Shown one piece after another: positions 1-9,072 of a DNA stretch of 64,000 nt; the stretch's first letter is position 1, and each line of letters opens with the position of its first letter. The stretch spans positions 1,674,001 to 1,738,000 of the forward strand of contig NZ_CP098740.1 of the NCBI RefSeq assembly GCF_026167665.1, given 5' to 3'. A model generated the notes under the pieces. It searched no databases. It was not told where the DNA came from and was given only the letters and a program-made list of their open reading frames with translations. The stretch comes from Streptomyces drozdowiczii (GTDB taxonomy: Bacteria > Actinomycetota > Actinomycetes > Streptomycetales > Streptomycetaceae). Made by a program: the position numbers and the translations under genes.

Positions 1-1692
1 CGTGCCACGGTGGCCGTGGAGAACGTCACGCCGCGCCGCAAGGGCCTCGTCGTCACCGAACTGCCCTTCACCGTCGGGCCCGAGAAGGTCATCTCCAAGA
101 TCAAGGACCTGGTCTCGGCGAAGAAGCTCCAGGGCATCGCCGACGTCAAGGACCTCACGGACCGCTCGCACGGCCTGCGCCTGGTCATCGAGATCAAGAA
201 CGGCTTCGTGCCGGAGGCGGTGCTGGAGCAGCTCTACAAGCTGACGCCGATGGAGGAGTCCTTCGGCATCAACAACGTGGCCCTGGTCGACGGCCAGCCG
301 CTCACGCTGGGGCTGAAGGAGCTGCTGGAGGTCTATCTCGACCACCGCTTCGACGTGGTGCGCCGGCGCAGCGAGTTCCGCCGGACCAAGCGCCGCAACC
401 GGCTGCACCTGGTCGAGGGCCTGCTCGTCGCGCTGGTGGACATCGACGAGGTCATCCGGCTCATCCGGTCCAGCGACAATTCGGCGCAGGCGAAGGAGCG
501 GCTCATGGAGCGCTTCTCGCTGAGCGAGATCCAGACGCAGTACATCCTGGACACGCCGCTGCGCCGGCTCACCCGGTTCGACCGCATCGAGCTGGAGAGC
601 GAGCGGGACCGGCTCGACGCCGAGATCGCCGAGCTGACGTCGATCCTGGAATCGGATACCGAACTCCGCAAGCTGGTCTCCGCGGAACTGGCCGCGGTCG
701 CGAAGAAGTTCGGCACGTCCCGGCGCACGGTGCTGCTGGAGTCGGCCGGTTCGCAGGTCGCGTCGGTGCCGCTGGAGGTGGCGGACGACCCGTGCCGGGT
801 GCTGCTGTCCTCGACGGGCCTGCTGGCGCGTACGGCCAACGACGAGCCGATCGTCGTCGGTGAGGGCGCCAAGCGCTCCAAGCACGATGTGATCGTCTCG
901 GCGGTGGCGGCGACGGCTCGCGGTGACGTCGGGGTGGTGACGTCCAGCGGGCGGCTGCTGCGGCTCCCGGTGATCGATCTCCCCCAGCTGCCGGACACGC
1001 ACGCGGCGCCCAATCTGTCGGGCGGGGCGACGGTCGACGAGTTCCTCACGCTGGAGGCGGACGAGGAGGTCGTCTGCCTCACCACGCTCGACGAGTCGTC
1101 ACCGGGTCTGGCCATCGGCACGCTTCAGGGCGTCGTCAAGCGCGTGGTGCCCGACTACCCGGCCAACAAGGACGAGCTGGAGGTCATCACCCTCAAGGAC
1201 GGTGACCGGATCGTCGGTGCGATGGAGCTGCGTACGGGCGAGGAGGACCTGGTCTTCATCACCTCGGACGCCCAGCTCCTGCGCTACCCGGCCGCGCAGG
1301 TCCGCCCGCAGGGGCGGCCGGCCGGCGGTATGGCGGGCGTCAAGCTGGGGGCGGGGGCCAGGGTGCTCTCGTTCGCGGCGGTGGACCCGGCTGTGGACGC
1401 GGCGGTGTTCACGGTCGCCGGTTCGCACGGCACGCTGGACGACTCGGTCCTGACCTGCAAGCTCACCCCGTTCGACCAGTATCCGCGCAAGGGCCGGGCG
1501 ACCGGTGGGGTGCGCTGCCAGCGGTTCCTGAAGGGCGAGGACGTGCTGGTGTTCGCCTGGGCGGGCGCGCTGCCGGCCAGGGCGGCGCAGAAGAACGGCG
1601 CTCCGGCCTTGCTGCCCGAGCCCGACCCGCGGCGCGACGGTTCGGGGACGCCGCTGGAGAGCCCGGTCGCGGTGATCGCCGGCCCGGCGTAG
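1..1692 (+). CDS. parC: DNA topoisomerase IV / gyrase-like subunit A (ParC), 3' part
   Basis: This is the C-terminal 563 codons of a type IIA topoisomerase A subunit; the reading frame is open from base 1, so the start and the active-site tyrosine lie upstream of the window. The first ~250 residues are the breakage-reunion coiled-coil/tower region (EAVLEQLYKLTPMEESF, then LTRFDRIELESE). The rest is the GyrA-type beta-pinwheel with repeated blades such as ITLKDGDRIVGAMEL and KLTPFDQYPRKGRATGG. It cuts and passes duplex DNA with ParE to decatenate chromosomes. The partner gene parE lies ~12 kb away on the other strand, as is usual in Streptomyces. It converges with the CobW-like gene, whose stop is 26 bp away. 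Confidence 0.93.
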   Translation, partial: RATVAVENVTPRRKGLVVTELPFTVGPEKVISKIKDLVSAKKLQGIADVKDLTDRSHGLRLVIEIKNGFVPEAVLEQLYKLTPMEESFGINNVALVDGQPLTLGLKELLEVYLDHRFDVVRRRSEFRRTKRRNRLHLVEGLLVALVDIDEVIRLIRSSDNSAQAKERLMERFSLSEIQTQYILDTPLRRLTRFDRIELESERDRLDAEIAELTSILESDTELRKLVSAELAAVAKKFGTSRRTVLLESAGSQVASVPLEVADDPCRVLLSSTGLLARTANDEPIVVGEGAKRSKHDVIVSAVAATARGDVGVVTSSGRLLRLPVIDLPQLPDTHAAPNLSGGATVDEFLTLEADEEVVCLTTLDESSPGLAIGTLQGVVKRVVPDYPANKDELEVITLKDGDRIVGAMELRTGEEDLVFITSDAQLLRYPAAQVRPQGRPAGGMAGVKLGAGARVLSFAAVDPAVDAAVFTVAGSHGTLDDSVLTCKLTPFDQYPRKGRATGGVRCQRFLKGEDVLVFAWAGALPARAAQKNGAPALLPEPDPRRDGSGTPLESPVAVIAGPA

Positions 1693-1718
1693 GCCGTCCG
1701 GCCCGGCGGCGGGGCGTG

Positions 1719-2819
1719 CTACGCGTCGTCGTCGCCGGGCTGTTGCACGTAACGCAGGACGCCCCACATGGCCCGCTCGTGTGCGGCGTCCTGCCGCGTT
1801 TCCCCGGCCGGGTCCTCCGTAACCCCGCAGCGCTCCAGTTCCTCGCGCAGGGCCGGTGCGTCGATGCCTGAGCCGATCAGGACGAGTTGGGTCCGCTTCG
1901 GTTCGCCGCGCGTCCAGGGCCTGGGGGTGAACCGCAGGAACCTGCCGACGGCGTGCACCCCGTAGACGTTGCCGGGGTCACCCGCGCCGAAATCGACGTA
2001 CCCCTTGATGCGGTACAGCCCCTCGGGCCGTGAGTCGAGGAACCGCATCAGCCTGCGCGGGTCCATCGGCACGTCGGAGTCGAAGTCGACGCTCTCGTAC
2101 GCGGTGTGCAGATGGCCTCCGTGTCCGTCGCCGTCCTCCGCCGCGCGCTCCTCCAGGTAGAGGTCCTCGAAGGTGAGCTGACGGGCCTTCTCCTCGGCCT
2201 CGGGCCGCAGCGCCGGGTCGAAGAGCAGCTCGGGGTCGATGCGTCCGTACGCGGCCGGGATGATCGCCGCGGTGCTGCCGGTCTCCGCTACGGCCTTCCG
2301 GACGCGGGCACACTCCTCGTCCCCGGCCCGGTCCGTCTTGTTGAGCACGACGAGATCGGCCACCGCGAGATGGCGGCCGATCTCCGGATGGCGCTTCCGG
2401 GTCGCCTCGAACTCGGCTGCGTCGACCACCTCGACCAGTCCCCCGTACACGATGTGCGGGTTGTCGCTGGCGAGGATCATGCGGACGAGCTCCTGCGGCT
2501 CGGCCAGGCCGCTCGCCTCGATGACGATGACGTCGAGCCGGGCGGAGGGCCGGGTCAGGGTCTCCAGGTAGGTGTCCAGCTCGCTCGCGTCGACCGCGCA
2601 GCACAGGCAGCCGCCGCCCAGCGACACGGTGGACCCGACCTGCCCGGAGACGGTCATGGCGTCGATCTCGATGGCCCCGAAGTCGTTGACGATCACGCCG
2701 ATCCGGTTGCCCGCGCGGTGGAGCAGGAGGTGGTTGAGCAGCGTCGTCTTGCCGGATCCCAGGAATCCCGCGAGGACGATGACCGGGATACGGGGGCGGT
2801 GGGGCGACGACGAGCTCAA
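1719..2819 (-). CDS. CobW/COG0523-type GTPase, putative metallochaperone
   Basis: This is a 366-residue SIMIBI-class GTPase of the CobW/COG0523 family. A Walker A GFLGSGKTT sits at residues 18-26, the family's GGGCLCC metal-binding motif at 68-74, and an NKTD guanine-specificity motif near residue 160. A histidine-rich stretch (GDGHGGHLH) near 230 precedes the CobW C-terminal domain. Such proteins deliver metal, often zinc or cobalt, to client enzymes; the client cannot be told from sequence. Translation most likely starts at a TTG (2817-2819) because an AGGAAGG ribosome site lies 6 bp upstream. The gene follows the citrate synthase gene by 19 bp and is probably co-transcribed with it. Confidence 0.88.
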   Translation of the reverse strand: MSSSSPHRPRIPVIVLAGFLGSGKTTLLNHLLLHRAGNRIGVIVNDFGAIEIDAMTVSGQVGSTVSLGGGCLCCAVDASELDTYLETLTRPSARLDVIVIEASGLAEPQELVRMILASDNPHIVYGGLVEVVDAAEFEATRKRHPEIGRHLAVADLVVLNKTDRAGDEECARVRKAVAETGSTAAIIPAAYGRIDPELLFDPALRPEAEEKARQLTFEDLYLEERAAEDGDGHGGHLHTAYESVDFDSDVPMDPRRLMRFLDSRPEGLYRIKGYVDFGAGDPGNVYGVHAVGRFLRFTPRPWTRGEPKRTQLVLIGSGIDAPALREELERCGVTEDPAGETRQDAAHERAMWGVLRYVQQPGDDDA

Positions 2820-2838
2820 CGGGGGCCTTCCTGCGGGG

Positions 2839-3999
2839 TCAGACTGCCGGGACGGGCTGGGGCGGGGGCGGACCGACGTAGCGGGCCGCCGGGCGGATGA
2901 TCTTGGAGTCCTCCGCCTGCTCCAGGATATTGGCGCTCCAGCCCACGACCCGCGCCGTGCAGAAGGTGGGCGTGAACATCTCGCGCGGCAGTCCGCACAG
3001 CTCCATGACCACCCCGGCGTAGAACTCCACGTTGGTGTGGAGTTCGCGTCCGGGCTTCAGCTCGGCGAGGATCGCCTCGACCTGGCGTTCCACCTCGACC
3101 GCGAACTCCACGAGCGGGCCGCCGAAGCCCTGGGCGATGGACCGCAGCATGCGCGAGCGGGGGTCCTCAGTGCGGTAGACCGGGTGGCCGAAGCCCATGA
3201 TCCGGTCGCCCGCAAGGACGCGTTCGCGGATCCAGCCGTCGATGCGGTCCGGGGTGCCGATCGCGTCGAGCGTGTCCAGGGCGCGGCTGGGGGCGCCGCC
3301 GTGCAGGGGGCCGGAAAGGGCTCCGACGGCGGCGACCAGGCAGGCGGCGACGTCCGCTCCGGTCGAGGCGACGACCCGTCCGGTGAACGTCGAGGCGTTG
3401 AAGCCGTGGTCCACGGTGGAGATCAGATACTGCTCGACCGCCCTGGCCCGGTCCGCTTCCGGGACGGAACCGGTGAGCATGTACAGGTAGTTGGCCGCGT
3501 GCGGCAGGTCGGCGCGTGGCTCGACGGGTTCGAGGCCCTGGCCGAGGCGGTGCAGGGCGGTCAGCACGGTGGGGACGGCGGCGCAGAGGGCCAGGGCGTC
3601 GGCCCGGCGCCGGTCCGCGTCGATGTCGTACACCGGCCGGAACCCGGCCGAGGCGCCGAGCAGGGAGAGCGCCGTGCGCAGCCCGGACAGCGGGCCGGAG
3701 ACCGCGCTCGCACGCGCTATGGCGGGCAGGGCATCGCGTACGGCGTCGGGCAGGACGCGCAGGGCGGCGGTGCGTGCGGCGAAGTCGGCGCGGGCGTCCG
3801 GGCCGGGCAGCTCGCCCTCGGTCATGAGGTACCAGACGTCCTCGAAGCTGCGGGTCTGCGCCAGCTCGACCGCCGAGTACTGGCGGTAGTGGTAGAAGCC
3901 CTCGCGGCCCCGGACGTCCCCGAGCGCCGTATCGGTCACAACGACGCCCGCGAGCCCTCGGGGGACGTCGAGCGGTGTTCCGCCGGTCATGGTCGTCAT
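2839..3999 (-). CDS. citrate synthase (type I-like, short form)
   Basis: This is a 386-residue citrate synthase family enzyme that condenses oxaloacetate with acetyl-CoA; a related acyl-CoA such as propionyl-CoA cannot be excluded. Family signatures are visible: GPLHGGAP with the first catalytic histidine, GFGHPVYRTEDPRSR with the second, and the C-terminal RVVGWSANILEQ block. Its length matches the short gram-positive/archaeal form. The start (MTTMTGG) is fixed by GGAGG five bases upstream; 19 further upstream codons are open but have no ribosome site. It is divergent from a second, HTH-fused citrate synthase, and the two share a 135-bp AT-rich promoter region with an inverted repeat. Confidence 0.9.
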   Translation of the reverse strand: MTTMTGGTPLDVPRGLAGVVVTDTALGDVRGREGFYHYRQYSAVELAQTRSFEDVWYLMTEGELPGPDARADFAARTAALRVLPDAVRDALPAIARASAVSGPLSGLRTALSLLGASAGFRPVYDIDADRRRADALALCAAVPTVLTALHRLGQGLEPVEPRADLPHAANYLYMLTGSVPEADRARAVEQYLISTVDHGFNASTFTGRVVASTGADVAACLVAAVGALSGPLHGGAPSRALDTLDAIGTPDRIDGWIRERVLAGDRIMGFGHPVYRTEDPRSRMLRSIAQGFGGPLVEFAVEVERQVEAILAELKPGRELHTNVEFYAGVVMELCGLPREMFTPTFCTARVVGWSANILEQAEDSKIIRPAARYVGPPPPQPVPAV

Positions 4000-4032
4000 T
4001 ACTTCCTCCGTGGACAGTCGGGTGACTCCTTC

Positions 4033-4091
4033 ATATTGATTCGACTGTCCATGCATGACTGGATTCTTGTCAATGTTGATTGAATCAATAT
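4033..4091. promoter_or_regulatory. inverted repeat between divergent citrate synthase genes (candidate operator)
   Basis: ATATTGATTC (4033-4042) and GAATCAATAT (4082-4091) form a perfect 10-bp inverted repeat in an unusually AT-rich island. The right arm overlaps a second palindrome, TTGATT-G-AATCAA (4076-4088). ATGCATG motifs at 4051-4057 and 4094-4100 flank the centre. The site lies between the two divergent citrate synthase genes. Binding by the HTH domain of the + strand gene is an inference. Confidence 0.6.
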
Positions 4092-4134
4092 AAATGCATG
4101 GATACCAAGGGCGCCGTATGGATACGGTGGCGGC

Positions 4135-5391
4135 ATGACGGAGCGATCAGAGGCGGACGGACAGCGGCTCACGACGCGCGAGGCGGCCGAGCGCCTGGGG
4201 GTGAAGCCCGAGACGGTGTACGCGTACGTCAGCCGGGGCCAGCTGAGCAGCAGCCGGGTACCGGGCGGCCGAGGCAGTACGTTCGACGCGGCGGAGGTCG
4301 ATGCGCTGGCCCGGCGGACAGGGCGCAGGGAGACGGCCTCGCCCCCGGGCGAACCGGCCGTCCGTACCGGCATCACGCTCATCGGCGACGACCGCTACTA
4401 CTTCCGGGGCGTGGACGCGACGGAGCTGGCCGCGCGCTATGCGTACGAGGAGGTCGCCGAGTGGCTGTGGACCGGTGAGCTGCGGCCGGGCGTCCGCTTC
4501 ACGGCTCCGGAGCAGGCGATGGAGGCGGCCCGGCGGGCGGTCGGCGCGCTGCCGGTGCACTGCGGGCCCACGGACCGGCTCCGGGTGGCCGTGGTGGCCG
4601 CCGCTGCCGCCGACCCGCTGCGCTTCGACCTGTCGCGCGAGACCGTGCTCGGCGGCGCGCGCAGCCTGATCCCGACGCTGGTCGCGGCGTTGCCGACGGT
4701 GGGCGGGGTGGCGGAGGACTGCCCGTCGGCTTCCGGCGGCCTGGCCCGTCAACTGTGGCCGAAACTCACCGCCCGTCGGCCGGACGAGCCCTCAGTCGCC
4801 GCCCTGGACGCGGCACTTGCGCTGCTCATCGACCACGATCTGGCCGCCTCCACGCTGGCCGCCAGGGTCGCCGCATCGGCCCGGGCGCATCCGTACGCGG
4901 TGGTGTCGGCGGGGCTCGGCGTACTGGAAGGCCCCTTGCACGGAGCGGCGAGCGGGCTGGCCCACCGCATGCTGGCCGAGGTACTGGAGCGCGGTGGCGC
5001 CGCGCCGGTGGTGGCGGACCACCTGCGGGCCGGCCGCCGGGTGCCGGGGCTCGGACACCGGCTGTACACGGGCGAGGACCCTCGCGCCCGTACGCTGTTC
5101 GGCCTGCTCGAACACGTCCCGCAGGCCGGACCGGCCCTGGCCGCCGCCCGCGACGTGGTCGCCACCACCGCGCGGGACGTGCCTCTGCACGCCAACATCG
5201 ACCTGGCGCTGGCCGTGCTCTCGGTCGCCTCGGGCATGCCCGCAGAGGCGGGAGAGACGGTGTTCGCGATCTCCCGTACGGCGGGCTGGATCGCGCATGC
5301 GCTGGAGGAGTACGGGGAACGCCCGCTGCGGATGCGCCCCAGCGGGCACTACACCGGTCCCCGGCCGCCCCAGCCACTCCCGTCCCCGTAG
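4135..5391 (+). CDS. citrate synthase-like protein with N-terminal helix-turn-helix domain
   Basis: This 418-residue protein has two parts. Residues ~10-65 form an excisionase/MerR-type helix-turn-helix (LTTREAAERLGVKPETVYAY, then a wing-like VPGGRGSTFDAAEVDAL). Residues ~80-415 form a citrate synthase fold with GPLHGAASG, PGLGHRLYTGEDPRART and a C-terminal RTAGWIAHALEEYGERPLRMR block. Both catalytic histidines are retained, although the spacing and many core residues differ from the neighbouring enzyme. The architecture suggests either a DNA-bound metabolic sensor or an enzyme that also regulates transcription. It is transcribed away from the other citrate synthase gene across a shared inverted repeat. 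The family is known in actinobacteria, but I know of no settled function. Confidence 0.85.
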   Translation: MTERSEADGQRLTTREAAERLGVKPETVYAYVSRGQLSSSRVPGGRGSTFDAAEVDALARRTGRRETASPPGEPAVRTGITLIGDDRYYFRGVDATELAARYAYEEVAEWLWTGELRPGVRFTAPEQAMEAARRAVGALPVHCGPTDRLRVAVVAAAAADPLRFDLSRETVLGGARSLIPTLVAALPTVGGVAEDCPSASGGLARQLWPKLTARRPDEPSVAALDAALALLIDHDLAASTLAARVAASARAHPYAVVSAGLGVLEGPLHGAASGLAHRMLAEVLERGGAAPVVADHLRAGRRVPGLGHRLYTGEDPRARTLFGLLEHVPQAGPALAAARDVVATTARDVPLHANIDLALAVLSVASGMPAEAGETVFAISRTAGWIAHALEEYGERPLRMRPSGHYTGPRPPQPLPSP

Positions 5392-5431
5392 GCACGCAAT
5401 TGGCGGCTTCGGGGGTGCAAAATCCCGACGG

Positions 5432-6450
5432 TCAACGGGAAGCCGTACGCGGGGGCTGGGCCGTGGAACCCCGGACGACCAGTTCCGGTTCGAAGAGGAG
5501 CTCGTCCGACGGCACCGCGCGACCGCCGATCTGCACGGAGAGCAGTTCCACGGCGGCCCGCCCCATCGCCTCGATCGGCTGGCGGACGGTGGTGAGCGGG
5601 GGCTCGGTGCAGTTCATGAAGGCCGAGTCGTCGTATCCCACGACGGACACGTCGTCCGGCACCGACAGGCCCCGCCGACGCGCCGCGCGCACGGCCCCGA
5701 GGGCCAGCGGGTCGCTCGCGCAGATGAAGCCGGTGACACCCTCGTCCAACAGCCGCGCGGCGGCGGCCTGCCCGCCCTCCAGCGAGAACATCGCCCGGCT
5801 CACCCACTCGTCCGGGATGGTCGTGCCGGACTCCTCCGCGAGCACGCGGGCGGCGGCCAGCTTGCGCTGCGAGGGCATGTGGTCGGAGGGCCGAGCACCA
5901 GGCCGATGCGCTCGTGGCCCAGCGACACCAGATGGCGCCACGCCTGCTCGACGGCCACGGAGTCGTCGCAGGAGACGCAGGGGAAGCCGAGATGGGCGAT
6001 GGCCGCGTTGATCAGAACGACGGGGATCTTGCGGTCGGCCAGCACCTTGTAGTGGTCGTGCGGGGCGTCGGCCTGAGCATAGAGGCCACCGGCGAAGACC
6101 ACGCCCGAGACCTGCTGCTGGAGAAGCAGTTCGACGTAGTCGGCCTCGGAGACGCCCCCCTTGGTCTGCGTGCAGAGGACCGGCGTGAGGCCCTGCTGGG
6201 CGAGCGCGCCGCCGACGACCTCGGCGAAGGCGGGGAAGATCGGGTTCTGCAGTTCGGGCAGGACGAGGCCGACCAGGCGGGCCCGTTCACCGCGCAGCTG
6301 GGTCGGGCGCTCGTAACCGAGGACGTCCAGCGCGGAGAGGACGGCCTGCCGCGTGGCGTCGGAAACGCCCGGCTTGCCGTTGAGCACCCGGCTGACCGTG
6401 GCCTCGCTGACTCCAACCTTCTGTGCCACCTGAGCAAGTCGTCGCGTCAT
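5432..6450 (-). CDS. LacI-family transcriptional regulator, apparent frameshift
   Basis: This is a LacI/GalR repressor of about 339 residues once one base is restored. The N-terminal HTH is complete (RLAQVAQKVGVSEATVSRVL, then a hinge helix), followed by a periplasmic-binding-protein-like effector domain (LVGLVLPELQNPIFPAFAEVV) and a C-terminal half ending in ELVVRGSTAQPPRTASR. The frame breaks after HERIGLVLG at the G run 5888-5890 and resumes as PSDHMPSQRKLAAARVL. One extra G there rejoins the frames exactly, so a base-calling error is more likely than decay. The ligand is unknown, probably a sugar. CGCAAG repeats just upstream of the start suggest autoregulation. Confidence 0.82.
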
Positions 6451-6453
6451 GCG

Positions 6454-6488
6454 CGCAAGATTAGCGCAAGAAACGCAAGCAGATTGCG
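6454..6488. promoter_or_regulatory. CGCAAG repeat cluster upstream of LacI-type gene (candidate operator)
   Basis: Three CGCAAG repeats (6454-6459, 6465-6470, 6474-6479) and an inverted TTGCG (6484-6488) lie 4-38 bp upstream of the lacI-type start. CGCAA-GCAGA-TTGCG (6474-6488) is an inverted repeat. LacI proteins bind short palindromes, and the position is suitable for autorepression. Binding is inferred. Confidence 0.45.
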
Positions 6489-6627
6489 TGGGGTCGGAAT
6501 CAGAGACGAATTTCAGCAAGTTCCGGCGGGCTGCCCCTCCGCTCCCCCACCGGCGCCACCGTACCCGCCGCCGCCCGGCCCAGGCACCCCTCGGGTAATG
6601 AGTCGAACTGCCCCTCCCCTCAAAGAC

Positions 6628-6894
6628 GTGAACGAGTTCGAGGGAGGCGACGGCCGGCACCTGTTCCGACCCATCACCGGTGGGACGAGCTGAAGTACGA
6701 ACCGCCCCGGGTCGAGGACTACTTGCGCACCTACCGGGCGATGGTCAAGGACTTCGACCTCGCCCACGGCGGAGGCCGGCGAGGACATCCTGCCGGGACC
6801 GCAGGAGGCCACGCGGGCCTCCTGCGCACGTCACCGTGTCCTGAACGGGCTGCCGTTCTGGGAGAAGTGCGTGTTCTGCACGGATGGCGCCTGA
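6628..6894 (+). pseudogene. small hypothetical ORF broken in several frames
   Basis: The 459-bp gap between the LacI-type gene and the symporter holds no intact gene, but coding-like sequence runs through three segments. A GTG at 6628 opens NEFEGGDGRHLFRPITGG. The sequence continues in another frame as DELKYEPPRVEDYLRTYRAM and VKDFDLAHGG. It ends in the first frame as GEDILPGPQEATRASCARH and VLNGLPFWEKCVFCTDGA, then stops at 6892-6894. One missing G near 6681-6684 explains the first switch. The second switch, near 6771-6780, needs one extra base or two missing ones. It is either a decayed gene or another victim of base-calling errors. I do not recognise the family. Confidence 0.35.
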
Positions 6895-6909
6895 CCGTCC
6901 GGCCGACGC

Positions 6910-8501
6910 TCAGACCGCCCCGGCCCCGGTCATCGCACGCACCTCGATCTCCGCGTGCTTGGCCGCGTCCGGGGGCTCGTTCGCGGTGACGGTCCCGATC
7001 CATCCGGCGAGGAAGCCCAGCGGGATGGAGACCAGGCCGGGGTTCTCCAGCGGGAAGACCTGGAAGTCGACGCCGGGGAAGAGCGCGCTGGGGCTGCCGG
7101 AAACGACCGGGGAGAGCACCACGAGCAGCACGGCGGGGATCAGCCCGCCGTAGACGGACCAGACCGCCCCGCGCGTGGTGAAGTTGCGCCAGAACAGCGA
7201 GTACAGCAGAACCGGGAGATTGGCCGAAGCGGCGACGGCGAAGGCGAGCCCCACCAGGAAGGCGACATTGAGATCCTGGGCGAGCAGGCCCAGCCCGATG
7301 GCGGCGACCCCGATGCCCGCCGCCGCCACCCGGGCGACGGTCACCTCGCTGCGCTGCTTGGCGCCGGGGCGCTTGAGCGAGGCGTAGAGATCGTGGGCGA
7401 CGGATGCCGACGAGGCGAGGGTGATCCCGGCGACGACGGCCAGAATGGTCGCGAAGGCGACGGCGGCGACCACGGCGAACAGGATCGTCCCCCGGTGGAA
7501 CCCTCGCCCCCGCCCAGCGCCATGGCCAGCAACGGCACAGCCGTGTTCCCCGCGGCATTCGACTCCCGTACGGCGGCCGAGCCGACCAGGGCGGCGGCCC
7601 CGAACCCCAGCACGATGGTCATCAGGTAGAAGCTGCCGATGAGGCCGATGGACCAGACGACGGAGCGGCGGGCGGCGCGGGCGGTGGGGACGGTGTAGAA
7701 GCGCGACAGGATGTGCGGCAGCCCCGCCGTACCGAGCACCAGGGCGAGGCCCAGGCTGATGAAGTCGATGCGTGCCGTCCAGCTCCCGCCGTACCGGAGA
7801 CCGGGCGAGAGGAAGTCCTTGCCGTACCCGCTGCGGTCGGCGGCGGAGTTGAGCAACGCGTTGACGTTCCCGTGGAAGTGGACCAGCACGAGCACGGTGA
7901 GCACCACGGTGCCCGCCATCAGCAGAACGGCCTTGACGATCTGGATCCAGGTGGTGGCGCGCATGCCGCCGAGCGAGACGTACACGACCATGAGCGCCCC
8001 GACGCCGACGACCGTCCAGGAACGGGCGGCGCCGCTCGTACCGCCGAGAAGCAGCGCCACGAGGCTGCCGGCGCCGACCATCTGCGCCACCAGATAGAGC
8101 ACGGACACGGTGACGGAGGACGTCCCGGCGGCGATGCGGACCGGGCGCTCCGCCATCCGGGCCGCGACCACGTCGGCGAGGGTGAACCGGCCGCAGTTGC
8201 GCACGAGTTCGGCGACGAGCAGCAGGACGACGAGCCAGGCGACCAGGAAGCCGACCGAGTACAGCATGCCGTCGTAGCCGAAGAGGGCGATCAGGCCGGA
8301 GATGCCCAAGAAGGACGCGGCGGACATGTAGTCGCCCGCGATGGCGAAACCGTTCTCCATGGGCGAGAACAGTCGGCCGCCCGCGTAGAACTCCTCCGCC
8401 GAGCCGTGCCTGTGACGGCTCACCCAGGTGGTGATGCCCAGGGTGACCGCGATGAAGGCGCTGAACAGCAGCAGCGCCAGGGTCTGGTGGTCGCCGCTCA
8501 A
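6910..8501 (-). CDS. solute:sodium symporter (ActP-like), apparent frameshift
   Basis: This is a sodium:solute symporter family permease of about 530 residues after repair, with some 12-13 hydrophobic segments. The block FSPMENGFAIAGDYMSAASF near residue 50 resembles cation/acetate symporters (ActP), so a monocarboxylate substrate is likely. The frame breaks after LGGGEGSTGG at the C run 7489-7493; one more C restores GTILFAVVAAVAFATIL. The start is taken as a TTG (8499-8501) that overlaps the stop of the DUF485 gene (TTGA). The DUF485-symporter pairing mirrors yjcH-actP, supporting a carboxylate uptake role in the cytoplasmic membrane. Confidence 0.85.
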
Positions 8502-8974
8502 CGCCCGGCCCCCCGTGTCATCTCCTGCGTCTCCCACCGCAGATCGAGCGCGGCCCGGTCCCTGCGCAGCCGAGCGTGCCGTGCGTACGCCCCCGTGAGC
8601 AGGAATGTCGTCAGGAACTGGCCGAGCCCCACCACCATCGCCACGTTGACCGCCCCGGCCACCGGACGCGCCATCAGCCCGGGCGCGGTCACCGCCGTGA
8701 CGACATAGGCGAGGTACCAGACGAAGAAGGCCGCGGTGGCGGGTACGACGAAGCGCCGGTAGCGGCGGCGTACCTCCTGGAACGCGTCGCTGCGCTGCAC
8801 CTCCAGATAGATGTCGGCCGCGCTGTGGCCACCGCGCGGTGCGGCCGGTCGGGGCACCGCGGCGGGCATGGAGCCGGCCGCACCGTCCGGCTCCCCCCAC
8901 CCGGAGGTCAGCGCGTCGTCCCACGGGTCGTCGAGCCGCATCGCCGCGGACTCGCGCCCTGCTTCCTTCTCCAC
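8498..8974 (-). CDS. DUF485 membrane protein (YjcH-like)
   Basis: This is a small membrane protein of 158 residues. A polar N-terminal 60 residues is followed by the DUF485 signature region (SDAFQEVRRRYRRFVVPATA) and two transmembrane helices around residues 75-95 and 107-127. A GTG start at 8972-8974 is chosen because GGGGAG lies 7 bp upstream. The stop overlaps the start of the symporter gene by 4 bp, so the two are translationally coupled. DUF485 proteins regularly accompany ActP-type symporters, but their role is not established. Confidence 0.8.
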   Translation of the reverse strand: MEKEAGRESAAMRLDDPWDDALTSGWGEPDGAAGSMPAAVPRPAAPRGGHSAADIYLEVQRSDAFQEVRRRYRRFVVPATAAFFVWYLAYVVTAVTAPGLMARPVAGAVNVAMVVGLGQFLTTFLLTGAYARHARLRRDRAALDLRWETQEMTRGAGR

Positions 8975-9072
8975 CGAACAACTCCCCTTGTCCACGGACC
9001 ACTTCGGCCGCATATCCAAGAATGGGCAGATCGGGAAGATCCCGGGCACTTCATTCGCGAGACTTCACCTCT

